The notes under the pieces were generated by a model, which saw only the letters and a list, made by a program, of their open reading frames with translations, searched no databases and was not told where the DNA came from. Positions 7,259 to 15,301 of a DNA stretch of 64,000 nt are shown one piece after another (the first letter of the stretch is position 1; the number at the start of each line of letters is the position of its first letter). The stretch comes from Nonomuraea sp. SBT364. GTDB taxonomy: Bacteria > Actinomycetota > Actinomycetes > Streptosporangiales > Streptosporangiaceae. A program made the position numbers and the translations under genes. The stretch lies in NCBI RefSeq assembly GCF_001083785.1, contig NZ_LAVL01000008.1, positions 1 through 64,000 on the forward strand, written 5' to 3'.

Positions 7259-8200
7259 TCAGCGGAGCGGATAGCCGTACCGGAGCATGCCCGGGGCGGT
7301 GAAGGCGGTGACGATGCGGCGGCGGCCCGGTCGCATCGCCGTCCGCCATTCCTCGTCCGCCTTGAGAGGCACCACGCCCGTTCGGATGCGCATCGGGTTG
7401 CCCGCCACGCTGTGGTCGGCGGGTAAGTCGATCGTGCCGTCACCGAGGAACGGCGTCCCGGCCGACGGCAGCCCGGCGAACTCCAGGACCCTGGCCAGTT
7501 CGCGGTGCGGCCGGGCGACGAAGTCCTCGTACCGCATGAGCGTCCACGGGGTGCTGGTCAGGCGGAAGGACTCGATGGCGGCGTTGAAGGCCAGCCACTC
7601 GGCGGCGGTCTGCGCGGGGGAGTGGGTGGCCATCAGCCGCCCGCCCTTGTCGGCGCGCCGGACCTTGCGCGACCAGGAGTGGACGACGCCGTGCGGGCCG
7701 CGGACGAGCTGCACGATCCGCAGGTCGATGCCCGGCACCCGGCGCAGCAGCAGCGCCGAGGTGGGGAACTTGGAGGAGTCCACGATCACCGAGCTGCCGC
7801 TCACCTCGCTGATGCCCCGGTAGACCGTGGCCATGGTGTCGGCGTAGCGCTGGACGCGCCGGGCGAAGGGGCCGTCGGCGCCGGGCAGCACGTGACGCGG
7901 GACGTGCCTGATGCGCATGACCGAGTGGTGCAGCCCGGCCATCTCGGCGGCGTCCACGTTCTGCCAGCCGTCGAACGCCGCCCGGCCGACCTCCTGCCAG
8001 AACTCGCATGTGGCGAACCGCCGCCTGCACCCGCAGAGCTGGTTCTTGGTCACGCCCTGGGTCCACAGGTAGCGCAGTTCGCCCACGCACGACGCGCCCT
8101 CGGCCGCGCCCAGCGCGCGGGACACCAGCGTGCTGCCCGACCTGCCGTGACCACCGAGGAAAAGGATGCGGATGGGGCGTTCAGCGGCCAAGGGGGTCAT
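7259..8200 (-). CDS. PAPS-dependent sulfotransferase-like protein
   Basis: Encodes 313 aa. The 5'-phosphosulfate loop is clear near residue 18 (GGHGRSGSTLVSRAL), and the 3'-phosphate region near 140 reads VIVDSSKFPTSALLLRR then LRIVQLVRGPHGVVHSW. A cysteine-rich insert (CGCRRRFATCEFW) near 56-68 is seen in many actinobacterial relatives. It would transfer sulfate from PAPS to an unknown hydroxyl or amine acceptor. It is convergent with the WXG trio and divergent from the xylanase, with no obvious partner gene. Confidence 0.82.
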   Translation of the reverse strand: MTPLAAERPIRILFLGGHGRSGSTLVSRALGAAEGASCVGELRYLWTQGVTKNQLCGCRRRFATCEFWQEVGRAAFDGWQNVDAAEMAGLHHSVMRIRHVPRHVLPGADGPFARRVQRYADTMATVYRGISEVSGSSVIVDSSKFPTSALLLRRVPGIDLRIVQLVRGPHGVVHSWSRKVRRADKGGRLMATHSPAQTAAEWLAFNAAIESFRLTSTPWTLMRYEDFVARPHRELARVLEFAGLPSAGTPFLGDGTIDLPADHSVAGNPMRIRTGVVPLKADEEWRTAMRPGRRRIVTAFTAPGMLRYGYPLR

Positions 8201-8289
8201 AAGGCCATAAACCTAAGGGATCAGCCGCCGGTTCACGGGACATGTGCTCCGTTAAGTCGGAGCTCCAGCAGCACGTTTCGGATCACGTA

Positions 8290-8420
8290 CGAAACTTTCA
8301 TCTCGATGTATGGCCAGGTTGTGCTGGCGAGCGTGCTGCCGGGACTGCGCGGCCACTCCGGGTTCATTGACAAGTTGTCAAGACCGAGCCGATACTTTCG
8401 CTAATTCTCCGATAGTTTCA
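8290..8420 (+). promoter_or_regulatory. Xylanase operator: three CGAAA-type boxes
   Basis: Three 11-bp near-palindromes with consensus CGAwAnTTTCr are present: CGAAACTTTCA at 8290-8300, CGATACTTTCG at 8390-8400 and CGATAGTTTCA at 8410-8420. CGAAA boxes upstream of Streptomyces xylanase genes are known repressor sites. Their use here for xylan induction is inferred. Confidence 0.65.
8367..8396 (+). promoter_or_regulatory. Sigma-70-like promoter of xylanase gene
   Basis: A perfect TTGACA (8367-8372) is followed after 18 bp by GATACT (8391-8396). The -10 element lies inside the central CGAAA-type box, a layout that would let a bound repressor block polymerase directly. Confidence 0.6.
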
Positions 8421-8435
8421 AGGAGGAAGCGTCCC

Positions 8436-9422
8436 ATGACCGACGCCCCCGCACCCCCCAGAGGCCGCATCAGACGGTTCGTCACCCGCGCCTGCGTCGT
8501 GGCGGTGGCCGCGGCCACGGCGATGCTGCCCGGCATCGCCCACGCGGCCATCACGACGAATCAGACGGGCACCAACAACGGCTACTTCTATTCGTTCTGG
8601 ACCGACAGTTCCGGGACCGTCTCCATGGAACTCGGATCCGGCGGCAATTACAGCACCTCGTGGCGCAACACCGGCAACTTCGTCGCGGGCAAGGGCTGGA
8701 GCACCGGCGGACGCAGATCCGTGAACTACTCGGGCAGCTTCAATCCGTCAGGAAACGCGTACCTGACCCTCTACGGGTGGACGAGAAATCCGCTCGTGGA
8801 GTATTACATCGTCGACAACTGGGGCACCTACCGGCCCACCGGAACGTACAAGGGCACGGTCACCAGCGACGGCGGCACGTACGACATCTACCAGACGACG
8901 CGGTACAACGCCCCCTCGATCGAGGGCACCAGAACGTTCAACCAGTATTGGAGCGTCCGGCAGTCGAAGAAGACGGGCGGCACCATCACCTCCGGCAACC
9001 ACTTCGACGCCTGGGCCCGTTACGGCATGAACCTGGGCAGCCATGACTACATGATCCTGGCGACGGAGGGATACCAGAGCAGCGGCAACTCCAACATCAC
9101 CGTCGGCGGCTCCGGTGGCGGCGGCGGAGGCGGTGGCGGCGGTGGCGGCGGTGGTGGTGGCTGCTCCGCGACGCTGTCCGCCGGCCAGCAGTGGAGTGAC
9201 CGCTACAACCTCAACGTCTCGGTCAGCGGCTCCAGCAACTGGACCGTGACGATGAACGTGCCGTCCCCGGCGAAGGTGCTGTCCACCTGGAACATCAGCG
9301 CCACCTATCCCAGCGCCCAGGTGCTGACCGCCAGGCCGAACGGCAACGGCGACAACTGGGGCGTGACGATCCAGCACAACGGCAACTGGAACTGGCCGAC
9401 GGTCTCCTGCAGCGCGGGCTGA
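8436..9422 (+). CDS. Secreted GH11 endo-1,4-beta-xylanase with CBM2
   Basis: Encodes 328 aa from ATG 8436 behind AGGAGG. A twin-Arg-containing basic start and hydrophobic stretch end in AHAAI, a signal peptide of about 38 residues. The GH11 jelly-roll follows: [20 protein letters not shown] with nucleophile E122, and [11 protein letters not shown] with acid/base E211. A run of about 16 glycines joins it to a C-terminal carbohydrate-binding domain (about 241-328, starting [13 protein letters not shown] with conserved Trp residues), best matching CBM2. It should hydrolyse internal xylan bonds outside the cell while anchored to cellulose. A hairpin terminator follows the stop. Confidence 0.93.
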   Translation: MTDAPAPPRGRIRRFVTRACVVAVAAATAMLPGIAHAAITTNQTGTNNGYFYSFWTDSSGTVSMELGSGGNYSTSWRNTGNFVAGKGWSTGGRRSVNYSGSFNPSGNAYLTLYGWTRNPLVEYYIVDNWGTYRPTGTYKGTVTSDGGTYDIYQTTRYNAPSIEGTRTFNQYWSVRQSKKTGGTITSGNHFDAWARYGMNLGSHDYMILATEGYQSSGNSNITVGGSGGGGGGGGGGGGGGGGCSATLSAGQQWSDRYNLNVSVSGSSNWTVTMNVPSPAKVLSTWNISATYPSAQVLTARPNGNGDNWGVTIQHNGNWNWPTVSCSAG

Positions 9423-9434
9423 CCCTCCGGACCC

Positions 9435-9464
9435 GTGGCGCGGCGGCCCACGCCGCCGCGCCAC
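9435..9464. terminator. Bidirectional hairpin terminator
   Basis: A perfect 13-bp GC stem (9435-9447 with 9452-9464) closes a 4-nt loop, 13 nt after the xylanase stop and facing the convergent gene at 9489. There is no U-tract, as is usual in actinomycetes. Confidence 0.7.
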
Positions 9465-9488
9465 CTCCTTCCGCAACGGTCGTACGGG

Positions 9489-9803
9489 TCAGCCGCAGGT
9501 GTTCGCGCGTATCGACTCGACGGGCCAGCCGGTGATTCCCGTGTGCGAGGTCTGCCCGACCGGTACGCAGGGGCCGACGACGAGGATGGGCCCGGCGACG
9601 GGCGACGGATGCCGCTGGAGGACGACGACCTGGTGCTTGCCGGTGCCGGCGGAGCAGTGGCTGCTCGCCCACATCCCGGCGACGCTGTACTGGGTGGTGC
9701 ATCCCAGCGGCGCGGCGGCGGCCGGGGAGGCGAGGAGGACGGCGGGGCCGAAGGCCAGGGCTGCGGCGCCCGCCAGAGTGGCGGCACGACGACGAAGGCT
9801 CAT
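9489..9803 (-). CDS. Small secreted protein, function unknown
   Basis: Encodes 104 aa with an AGGAG ribosome site. A signal peptide (about residues 1-31, ending in ASPAAAA) is followed by a mature domain of about 73 aa with four cysteines (CTTQYSV, SSHCSAG, GPCVPVG, terminal TCG) that could form two disulfides. No family is recognised. Its promoter region carries a perfect 11-bp inverted repeat. Convergence with the xylanase and similar secretion hint at an extracellular role, but nothing firmer can be said. Confidence 0.7.
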   Translation of the reverse strand: MSLRRRAATLAGAAALAFGPAVLLASPAAAAPLGCTTQYSVAGMWASSHCSAGTGKHQVVVLQRHPSPVAGPILVVGPCVPVGQTSHTGITGWPVESIRANTCG

Positions 9804-9828
9804 ACGAGTCTCCTGGGGGGTGGGGTTT

Positions 9829-9851
9829 CTTTTAGGAAACTTTCCTAAAAG
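9829..9851. promoter_or_regulatory. Perfect inverted repeat upstream of small secreted gene
   Basis: Eleven-bp arms CTTTTAGGAAA and TTTCCTAAAAG flank a single C. The site is A/T-rich in a GC-rich region, lies about 25 nt upstream of the ATG at 9803 and just after the SARP gene stop, and looks like a dimeric repressor operator. Repressor unknown. Confidence 0.6.
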
Positions 9852-9856
9852 TGAGG

Positions 9857-12800
9857 CTAGATCGCCACCTGATCACCGTCAAGACCGCCCGCCTCCCGGG
9901 GTTCCGAACGCCCGCGCTCGAACGCGCCCGCGAAGCCCTCCTCGCCCAGCGCCCCGCGGGCGGCGGCGGTGATGCGGTCCACGTCGCCGCGTTCGGCCGG
10001 CGGCAGCGGCGCGCCGACCGACTCGCGCAGCGCGGTGGCCTCGCCCAGCAGCCGGGCCGCCTCGGCGGGCCGGCCGGCCAGCGCCTCTACCCCGGCCAGG
10101 CCCTCCAGCGCGAGCGCCACCGACCGCCTGTCGCCGGACTTGCGGGCCGCCGCCAGCCCGTCCAGATGCAGGGCCCGCGCGGCGGCCTCGTCGCCGCGCA
10201 ACTCCGCGACGAAGCCCAGTTCGGCGAGGATCAGCGACAGAGCGATGTCAGCGCGCAGCCGCCGGTCCCAGTCGAGCCACGTGCGCAGGTGCGCCTCCGC
10301 CGCGTCGAGCTTGCCCTGCCGCCTGGCGCTCAGGGCCAGGCCCAGCCCGGCGAACTCCTCCCCGATCGTGTAGCCCTGCTCGGCGGCCTGCCGCCTGGCG
10401 CGCTCGTGCAGCTCGTCGGCCTGGGCGTGGTCGCCGGTGAGCAGGGCGATCCGGCCGAGCGACGACAGCGCGTCGGACACGTCCGTCCACAGTTCGAGCT
10501 CCTCCGCCATGCGCAGCGCCTCACGATGCAGCCGGGCGGCGCTGTCGTACGCGCCGGCGATCTCGGCGTGCCAGCCGAGCGCGAACGCGCTGTGAAGCTG
10601 ACCCCAGCGGTCACCCAGCTCGGTGAACAGGGCCCTGCTCTGCTCGCCGTACGTCTTCAGCGCGGCCAGGTCGCTGCGGAGCAACGCCTGCCGGGCCTGG
10701 GTGCCCAGGGCGGCGGCCGTCCCCCACTGGTCGCCGATCGCCCGGAACAGCGTCAGCACCTCGTCGGCCGTGCACTGCTCGCCGATGCCGATCCGGGCGA
10801 AACGGTGGAACCACTCCGCCCGCGCCCGGCCGGTCAGCGCCTCCAGGTCGTGCGGCCGGGCGGGCTCGGGCTCCGGCTCCTGCGGCGGCTCGCCCATGCG
10901 CAGGGTGAAGGCGGCGTGCCAGAGGATCGCGGTGCCCGCGTCGTCGTCCGGGCCGCCGGCCGCGAGGGCGCGGGCGAGAGATCTGCGGCCCTCGCCGAGC
11001 CTGCCGCGCAGCACCCAGTACCAGGCCAGCGCGTTGGCCAGCCGCAGCGCACCGCCGTGCCGCACGGCGGAGTCGAGCGCGGCACGGAGGTTGGCGGTCT
11101 CGGCGTCGAGGCGGTGCAGCCATTCGCGCTGGGCCGGGCCGCGCAGGTGCCGGTCGGCGGTCACGGCCAGGCCGGTGTAGTAGTCGCGGTGCCGGGCCTC
11201 GATCTCCGCGAGTTCCCCGGCCTCGCGCAGCCGCTCCCCGCAGTAGTCGGCCACCGACGCGAGCAGCCGGTAGCGCAGCCCCCGCTCCCCGGCGGTGACG
11301 GCGACCAGCGAGCGATCCACCAGCCCGGACAGCAGGTCCAGCACGTCCAGGCCGTCCTGGCCGCACACCGCCTCGGCCGCCTGCAGCGTCCATCCGTCCG
11401 CGTGCACGGCCAGCCGGCGCAGAACCGCGCGCTCGTCCCCGGAGAGCAGCTCCCAGCTCCAGTCGATCATCGCCCGGAGCGTGCGCTGCCTGGCGGGGGC
11501 GTCGCTGTGCCCGGACCCCAGCACCCGGAACCGGTCAAGCGCCGGCGCCCCCGAGCCCTCCAGCGCGCCCAGCCGGGCGGCCAGCTCGTGGACGCCCAGC
11601 GTGCGCACCCGGGTGGCAGCCAGCTCCAGCGCCAGCGGGATGCCGTCGAGCAGCCGGCAGATGGCGACGACCGCCTCGGCGTTGCCGTCGTCGAGGGTGA
11701 AGCCGGGCAGCCCGGCGGCCGCGCGGGAGACGAACAGCTCGACCGCGCCCGGCTCCGCCAGCGGCGGCACATGCCAGAGGCGCTCCCCGGTCACCTCCAG
11801 CGGACGCTGCCCCGTGGCCAGCACGCGCAGGCCGGGCGCGGCCCGCAGCAGCGCGGCGGCCAGGTCGGCGGCCCCGGCGACCACGTGCTCGCAGTTGTCC
11901 AGGACGAGCAGCATGCGCTTGGCCCGCAGCGCCTCGGCCAGCTTGCCGGTCAGCGCCGTCGCGGCCTCGTCCCGGATGCCCAGCACGGCGGCGGCCAGCT
12001 CGGCCACCTCGTCCTGCCGGACCGCGCCCGCCAGCTCCACCAGCCACACGCCGTCCGGGTACGCCCCGGCCAGGTGGCGGGCCGCGTCCAGGGCGAGCCG
12101 GGTCTTGCCCACGCCGCCGGGACCGGTCAGCGTGACCAGGCGGGCGGCGCCGAGCAGCGCGGTCACCTCCTCCACCGCCTCAGACCTGCCGACCAGATCG
12201 GACAGCGGCGCGGGCAGGTTCGTGGGCGGCGCGGCGGGTGACGCGCCGAGCGAGGCGTCCTGTTCGAGGATCGCCTGGTGGAGCGCGGCCAGCTCGCGGC
12301 TCGGGTCCACGCCGAGCTCCTCGGCCAGGCGCTCGCGCAGGCTCCGGTAGCTGTCCAGCGCCTCGCTCTGGCGTCCCGCCCGGTAGAGGGCGCGCAGGTG
12401 GGCGGCGCGCAGCCGTTCGCGCAGCGGGTGACGGGCCACCAGGTCGCCCAGCTCGTCGGCCAGCAGGCCGTGCTCGCCCAGCTCCAGCCGGGCCTCGGCC
12501 TGCTCCTCCTGGGCGGTCAGCCGCAGCTCGGTCAGGCGGGTGATCTCCGGACGGGCCCACTCCTCGTCGGCGAAGTCGCTCAGCGCCGGGCCGCGCCACA
12601 GGGCCAGCGCGTCACCCAGCCGGGCCGCCCTGGCCTGCGGCGTGCCGTCCGTACGGGCCTGGGCGACGAGCGACTGGAACAGCCCGGTGTCGACGGCGCC
12701 CGGCTCGACGTCCAGCAGATAACCGGGCGCGCGGGACACCACCAGCGCCCGGGCGCCCGGCTCGGCGTCGTCCAGGGCGCGCCTGAGCTGGGACACGCGG

Positions 12801-12994
12801 GTCTGGAGCGCGCCCGCGGGATTGGCGGGCAGGCCCTCGCCCCACAGGTCGTCGATCAACCGGTCGGCGGGCACCACCCGCCCCGGGCTCGCCAGCAGCT
12901 CGGCCAGCAGCACGCGGACCTTGACCTCGGGGATCCTGACCGGCCTGCCGTCCGAAGCCCATACCGCCAGCGGGCCGAGCACCCCGAAACGCAT
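9857..12994 (-). CDS. AfsR/SARP-type regulator: OmpR-like DNA-binding, BTAD, NB-ARC, TPR
   Basis: Encodes 1045 aa, starting MRFGVLGPLAVW at ATG 12994. The OmpR-like winged helix covers about 1-95 (KVRVLLAELLASPGRVVPADRLIDDLWG) and the bacterial activator domain about 96-245 (AALHQAILEQD). The NB-ARC ATPase runs from about 265, with Walker A TGPGGVGKT and Walker B-like MLLVLDNCEHV. TPR-like helices fill about 690-1040. Such proteins activate secondary-metabolite or stress genes after nucleotide-dependent oligomerisation. It is divergent from a flavoprotein/MFS pair, with two 11-bp-phased heptamers in the shared promoter, so that pair is the likeliest target along with itself. Confidence 0.92.
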   Translation of the reverse strand: MRFGVLGPLAVWASDGRPVRIPEVKVRVLLAELLASPGRVVPADRLIDDLWGEGLPANPAGALQTRVSQLRRALDDAEPGARALVVSRAPGYLLDVEPGAVDTGLFQSLVAQARTDGTPQARAARLGDALALWRGPALSDFADEEWARPEITRLTELRLTAQEEQAEARLELGEHGLLADELGDLVARHPLRERLRAAHLRALYRAGRQSEALDSYRSLRERLAEELGVDPSRELAALHQAILEQDASLGASPAAPPTNLPAPLSDLVGRSEAVEEVTALLGAARLVTLTGPGGVGKTRLALDAARHLAGAYPDGVWLVELAGAVRQDEVAELAAAVLGIRDEAATALTGKLAEALRAKRMLLVLDNCEHVVAGAADLAAALLRAAPGLRVLATGQRPLEVTGERLWHVPPLAEPGAVELFVSRAAAGLPGFTLDDGNAEAVVAICRLLDGIPLALELAATRVRTLGVHELAARLGALEGSGAPALDRFRVLGSGHSDAPARQRTLRAMIDWSWELLSGDERAVLRRLAVHADGWTLQAAEAVCGQDGLDVLDLLSGLVDRSLVAVTAGERGLRYRLLASVADYCGERLREAGELAEIEARHRDYYTGLAVTADRHLRGPAQREWLHRLDAETANLRAALDSAVRHGGALRLANALAWYWVLRGRLGEGRRSLARALAAGGPDDDAGTAILWHAAFTLRMGEPPQEPEPEPARPHDLEALTGRARAEWFHRFARIGIGEQCTADEVLTLFRAIGDQWGTAAALGTQARQALLRSDLAALKTYGEQSRALFTELGDRWGQLHSAFALGWHAEIAGAYDSAARLHREALRMAEELELWTDVSDALSSLGRIALLTGDHAQADELHERARRQAAEQGYTIGEEFAGLGLALSARRQGKLDAAEAHLRTWLDWDRRLRADIALSLILAELGFVAELRGDEAAARALHLDGLAAARKSGDRRSVALALEGLAGVEALAGRPAEAARLLGEATALRESVGAPLPPAERGDVDRITAAARGALGEEGFAGAFERGRSEPREAGGLDGDQVAI

Positions 12995-13018
12995 GCGCCA
13001 CACAGTACCCGGAGGCGA

Positions 13019-13036
13019 TCCGAAGCCCGTCCGAAG
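13019..13036. promoter_or_regulatory. SARP-type direct heptamer repeat
   Basis: TCCGAAG occurs at 13019-13025 and 13030-13036, separated by 4 bp, giving an 11-bp helical phase. SARP/OmpR-type activators bind exactly such heptad repeats. It lies between the SARP start (12994) and the flavoprotein gene. Confidence 0.6.
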
Positions 13037-13089
13037 GTGACCTGGAGCGCCGCCGCGCACAGTGCTCCCAGACGAAAGGAGCCGACCCG

Positions 13090-13584
13090 ATAGAACGACT
13101 GCGGCTGGTGGTGCTCATCGGCGACGTACGCGCCGCGAACGCGGGCGACTGGCTGGCCGACCGGGCCTGCAGGCGGTGTGACGTGGAGATCGACCTCATC
13201 GATCTCGCCGCGGCGTGCCTGCCGGACGTGCGGCCGGACGTGCGGCCGGAGGTCGTGCCGACGCCGCCCGCCGTGCGCGACCTGGCGCCGTGGCTGGCCT
13301 CCGGTGACGGCTTCGTCGTGGTGGTCCCCGAACGCTCCCCGGGATCGCTGAGCAACGTCATCGCCTGGTACGGCCGCGAATGGCGGGGCAAGCCCGTGGC
13401 CTTCGCCGGCGGCGGCTGCGACCGGCTCGTCCGGCGGCTGCGCCCGGTCTTCGCCGACGCGCACACGGTGACCGTGCCGGGCGTCGCCCGCGTCCCCGCC
13501 GACGTGGACCGCATGCTCGACCAGCTCGTCTGGTGGGCCCGCCCGCTGCGCGAGACCCGCGTGACAACCCCCTATCCCCTCTGA
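13090..13584 (+). CDS. NADPH-dependent FMN reductase-like flavoprotein
   Basis: Encodes about 164 aa. The fold is flavodoxin-like: LRLVVLIGDVRAA (first strand and phosphate loop), then DGFVVVVPERSPGSLSNVIAWYGREWRGKPVAFAGGG. The phosphate loop usually reads GSxRxxR, so FMN binding may be weak. GAAAGGAG ends 8 nt before an in-frame ATA at 13090, where an ATG would be expected. The first conventional start is GTG 13108, which leaves the ribosome site 26 nt away. Either ATA is used as a start or the original ATG has mutated. It precedes an MFS exporter by 17 nt and is divergent from the SARP gene. Confidence 0.7.
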   Translation: MERLRLVVLIGDVRAANAGDWLADRACRRCDVEIDLIDLAAACLPDVRPDVRPEVVPTPPAVRDLAPWLASGDGFVVVVPERSPGSLSNVIAWYGREWRGKPVAFAGGGCDRLVRRLRPVFADAHTVTVPGVARVPADVDRMLDQLVWWARPLRETRVTTPYPL

Positions 13585-13601
13585 ACCAGAGAGAACCGAT
13601 C

Positions 13602-15164
13602 ATGTCTGTGCACGAATCGCCTCGCGCCGACGCCAGGGCCTGGCTCGGCCTGGCCGTCCTGCTCCTGCCCACGGCACTGCTGTTCCTGGCCATGACCGTG
13701 CTGTTCCTGGCCACCCCGCACATCGCCGCCGACCTGGGCCCGAGCAGCGGCCAGCTGTTGTGGATCAACGACATCTACGGCTTCATGATGGCCGGCCTGC
13801 TCGTCGCCATGGGAACACTCGGCGACCGCGTCGGACGGCGCAAGGTGCTGCTGTTCGGGGCGGTGGCCTTCGGGCTCGCCTCCGTGGCGGCGGCGTTCGC
13901 GCCCGGCGCCGAGCTGCTGATCGCGGCCAGGGCGGTGATGGGGATCGGCGCGGCGGCCGTGATGCCCTCCACGCTGTCGCTGATCAGCAACACCTTCCAG
14001 GACGCCAGGCAGCGCGGCACCGCCATCGGTCTGTGGGCCGCCTCCGTCTCGGTCGGCGTGGCCGTCGGCCCGCTGGTCGGCGGGTTGCTGCTGGAGTCGT
14101 TCTGGTGGGGCGCCGCCCTGCTGGCCGGCGTCCCCGTCATGGCCCTGGTGGTGGTCGCGGCGCCGCTGCTGGTGCCCGAGTACCGGGCGCCCCGGGCGGG
14201 ATCGGTGGACGTGCCCAGCGTCCTGCTGTCGATGGGCACGCTGCTGCCGTTCGTCTACGGGATCAAGGAACTGGCCAAGTCCGGCCCGACCGCTGTCGCC
14301 GTCGCGACCGTCGCCGCCGGTCTGGTGCTCGGCGCGGTGTTCGTCCGCAGGCAGCTCCGCCTCGACAACCCGCTGCTGGACGTGCGCCTGTTCGCCGACA
14401 AGGTCTTCAGCGGCGCGCTCGGCGTCTTCCTGCTCTCGGCGATCGCCCTGGGCGGCGTCTACCTCCTGTTCACCCAGTATCTGCAGCTCGTGGCCGGGCT
14501 GTCGCCGCTGGCGTCGGGCCTGTGGATCCTGCCCGCCGCGCTCATGCTCGTCGTGGTCTCGACCGTGTCACCCATGATCGCCCGCAGGGTGCGGCCCGCG
14601 TACGTGATCGCCGCCGGGGCGGTGCTGTCGGTGATCGGGTACGCGCTGATGACGCAGGTCGACGGCAGCGCCGGGCTGCCGCTGCTGATCGCCGGGTTCT
14701 ACGTGCTGTACCCGGGCATCGCCCCCACCATGGCGCTCACCACGAACCTGGTGATCGGCGCGGCTCCGCCCGAGAAGGCGGGCGCCGCGTCCGCGGTGAA
14801 CACGACGGCCAGCGACCTGGGCGTCTCCCTCGGCATCGCGCTGCTGGGCAGCATCGGCGCCGCGGTCTACCGCGCCCAGGCGCCGGCCGTCGACGGCCTG
14901 CCCCCGGCGCTCGCCGCCGAGGCCGCCGACACCCTGCCCGGCGCGCTCGCCGCCGCCGGACGACTGCCCGCCGACACGGCCCGGGCCCTGCTCGAACCGG
15001 CCCGCGACGCCTTCACCGGCGGGCTCAACGTCGCCGCCGCCGTCGCCGCGGTGCTGGTCGCGGGCGCGGTCCTGCTGTCGGTCACCCTGCTGCGCCGCGT
15101 GCCGCCCACCGGCGCCCCCGCCCCGGCGCGCGGCAAGCGGGAGGAGCCGGTGCCCGTGCCGTGA
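13602..15164 (+). CDS. MFS drug exporter, DHA2 (14-TM) type
   Basis: Encodes 520 aa from ATG 13602. Fourteen hydrophobic segments can be counted. Motif A of the family (MGTLGDRVGRRKVL, near residue 68-81) and motif C-like VGPLVGGLLLESFWWG (near 150-165) are present. It should use the proton gradient to expel a hydrophobic compound, in the manner of QacA/EmrB-family exporters. Co-transcription with the flavoprotein gene and the neighbouring SARP suggests export or self-resistance for a metabolite or drug. A strong hairpin follows the gene. Confidence 0.9.
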   Translation: MSVHESPRADARAWLGLAVLLLPTALLFLAMTVLFLATPHIAADLGPSSGQLLWINDIYGFMMAGLLVAMGTLGDRVGRRKVLLFGAVAFGLASVAAAFAPGAELLIAARAVMGIGAAAVMPSTLSLISNTFQDARQRGTAIGLWAASVSVGVAVGPLVGGLLLESFWWGAALLAGVPVMALVVVAAPLLVPEYRAPRAGSVDVPSVLLSMGTLLPFVYGIKELAKSGPTAVAVATVAAGLVLGAVFVRRQLRLDNPLLDVRLFADKVFSGALGVFLLSAIALGGVYLLFTQYLQLVAGLSPLASGLWILPAALMLVVVSTVSPMIARRVRPAYVIAAGAVLSVIGYALMTQVDGSAGLPLLIAGFYVLYPGIAPTMALTTNLVIGAAPPEKAGAASAVNTTASDLGVSLGIALLGSIGAAVYRAQAPAVDGLPPALAAEAADTLPGALAAAGRLPADTARALLEPARDAFTGGLNVAAAVAAVLVAGAVLLSVTLLRRVPPTGAPAPARGKREEPVPVP

Positions 15165-15179
15165 AGCCGGAGGCCCCGT

Positions 15180-15215
15180 GCCGTATGCCCTGGGCGCTGA
15201 CCCGGGGCATACGGC
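15180..15215 (+). terminator. Hairpin terminator after MFS gene
   Basis: An 11-bp stem (15180-15190 GCCGTATGCCC with 15205-15215) encloses a 14-nt loop that can pair further (GGG with CCC). It lies 16 nt past the MFS stop and has no U-tract. Confidence 0.65.
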
Positions 15216-15301
15216 TATGTGCGACATTTCCCATCTTGCTTCACGCGTCCGGCCGACCCGGCATGATCTAACTCGGCCGGACGACTGACGATGGGAGCGA
15301 T

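Noticed and set aside
5392-7443. 683-codon minus-strand open frame
   Set aside because: Antisense to the NTF2, YbaB and WXG-like genes, with no recognisable domain and no good start context.
9110-9165. GGCGGTGGC-type repeats
   Set aside because: These are codons of the glycine linker in the xylanase, not an independent DNA repeat or CRISPR-like array.
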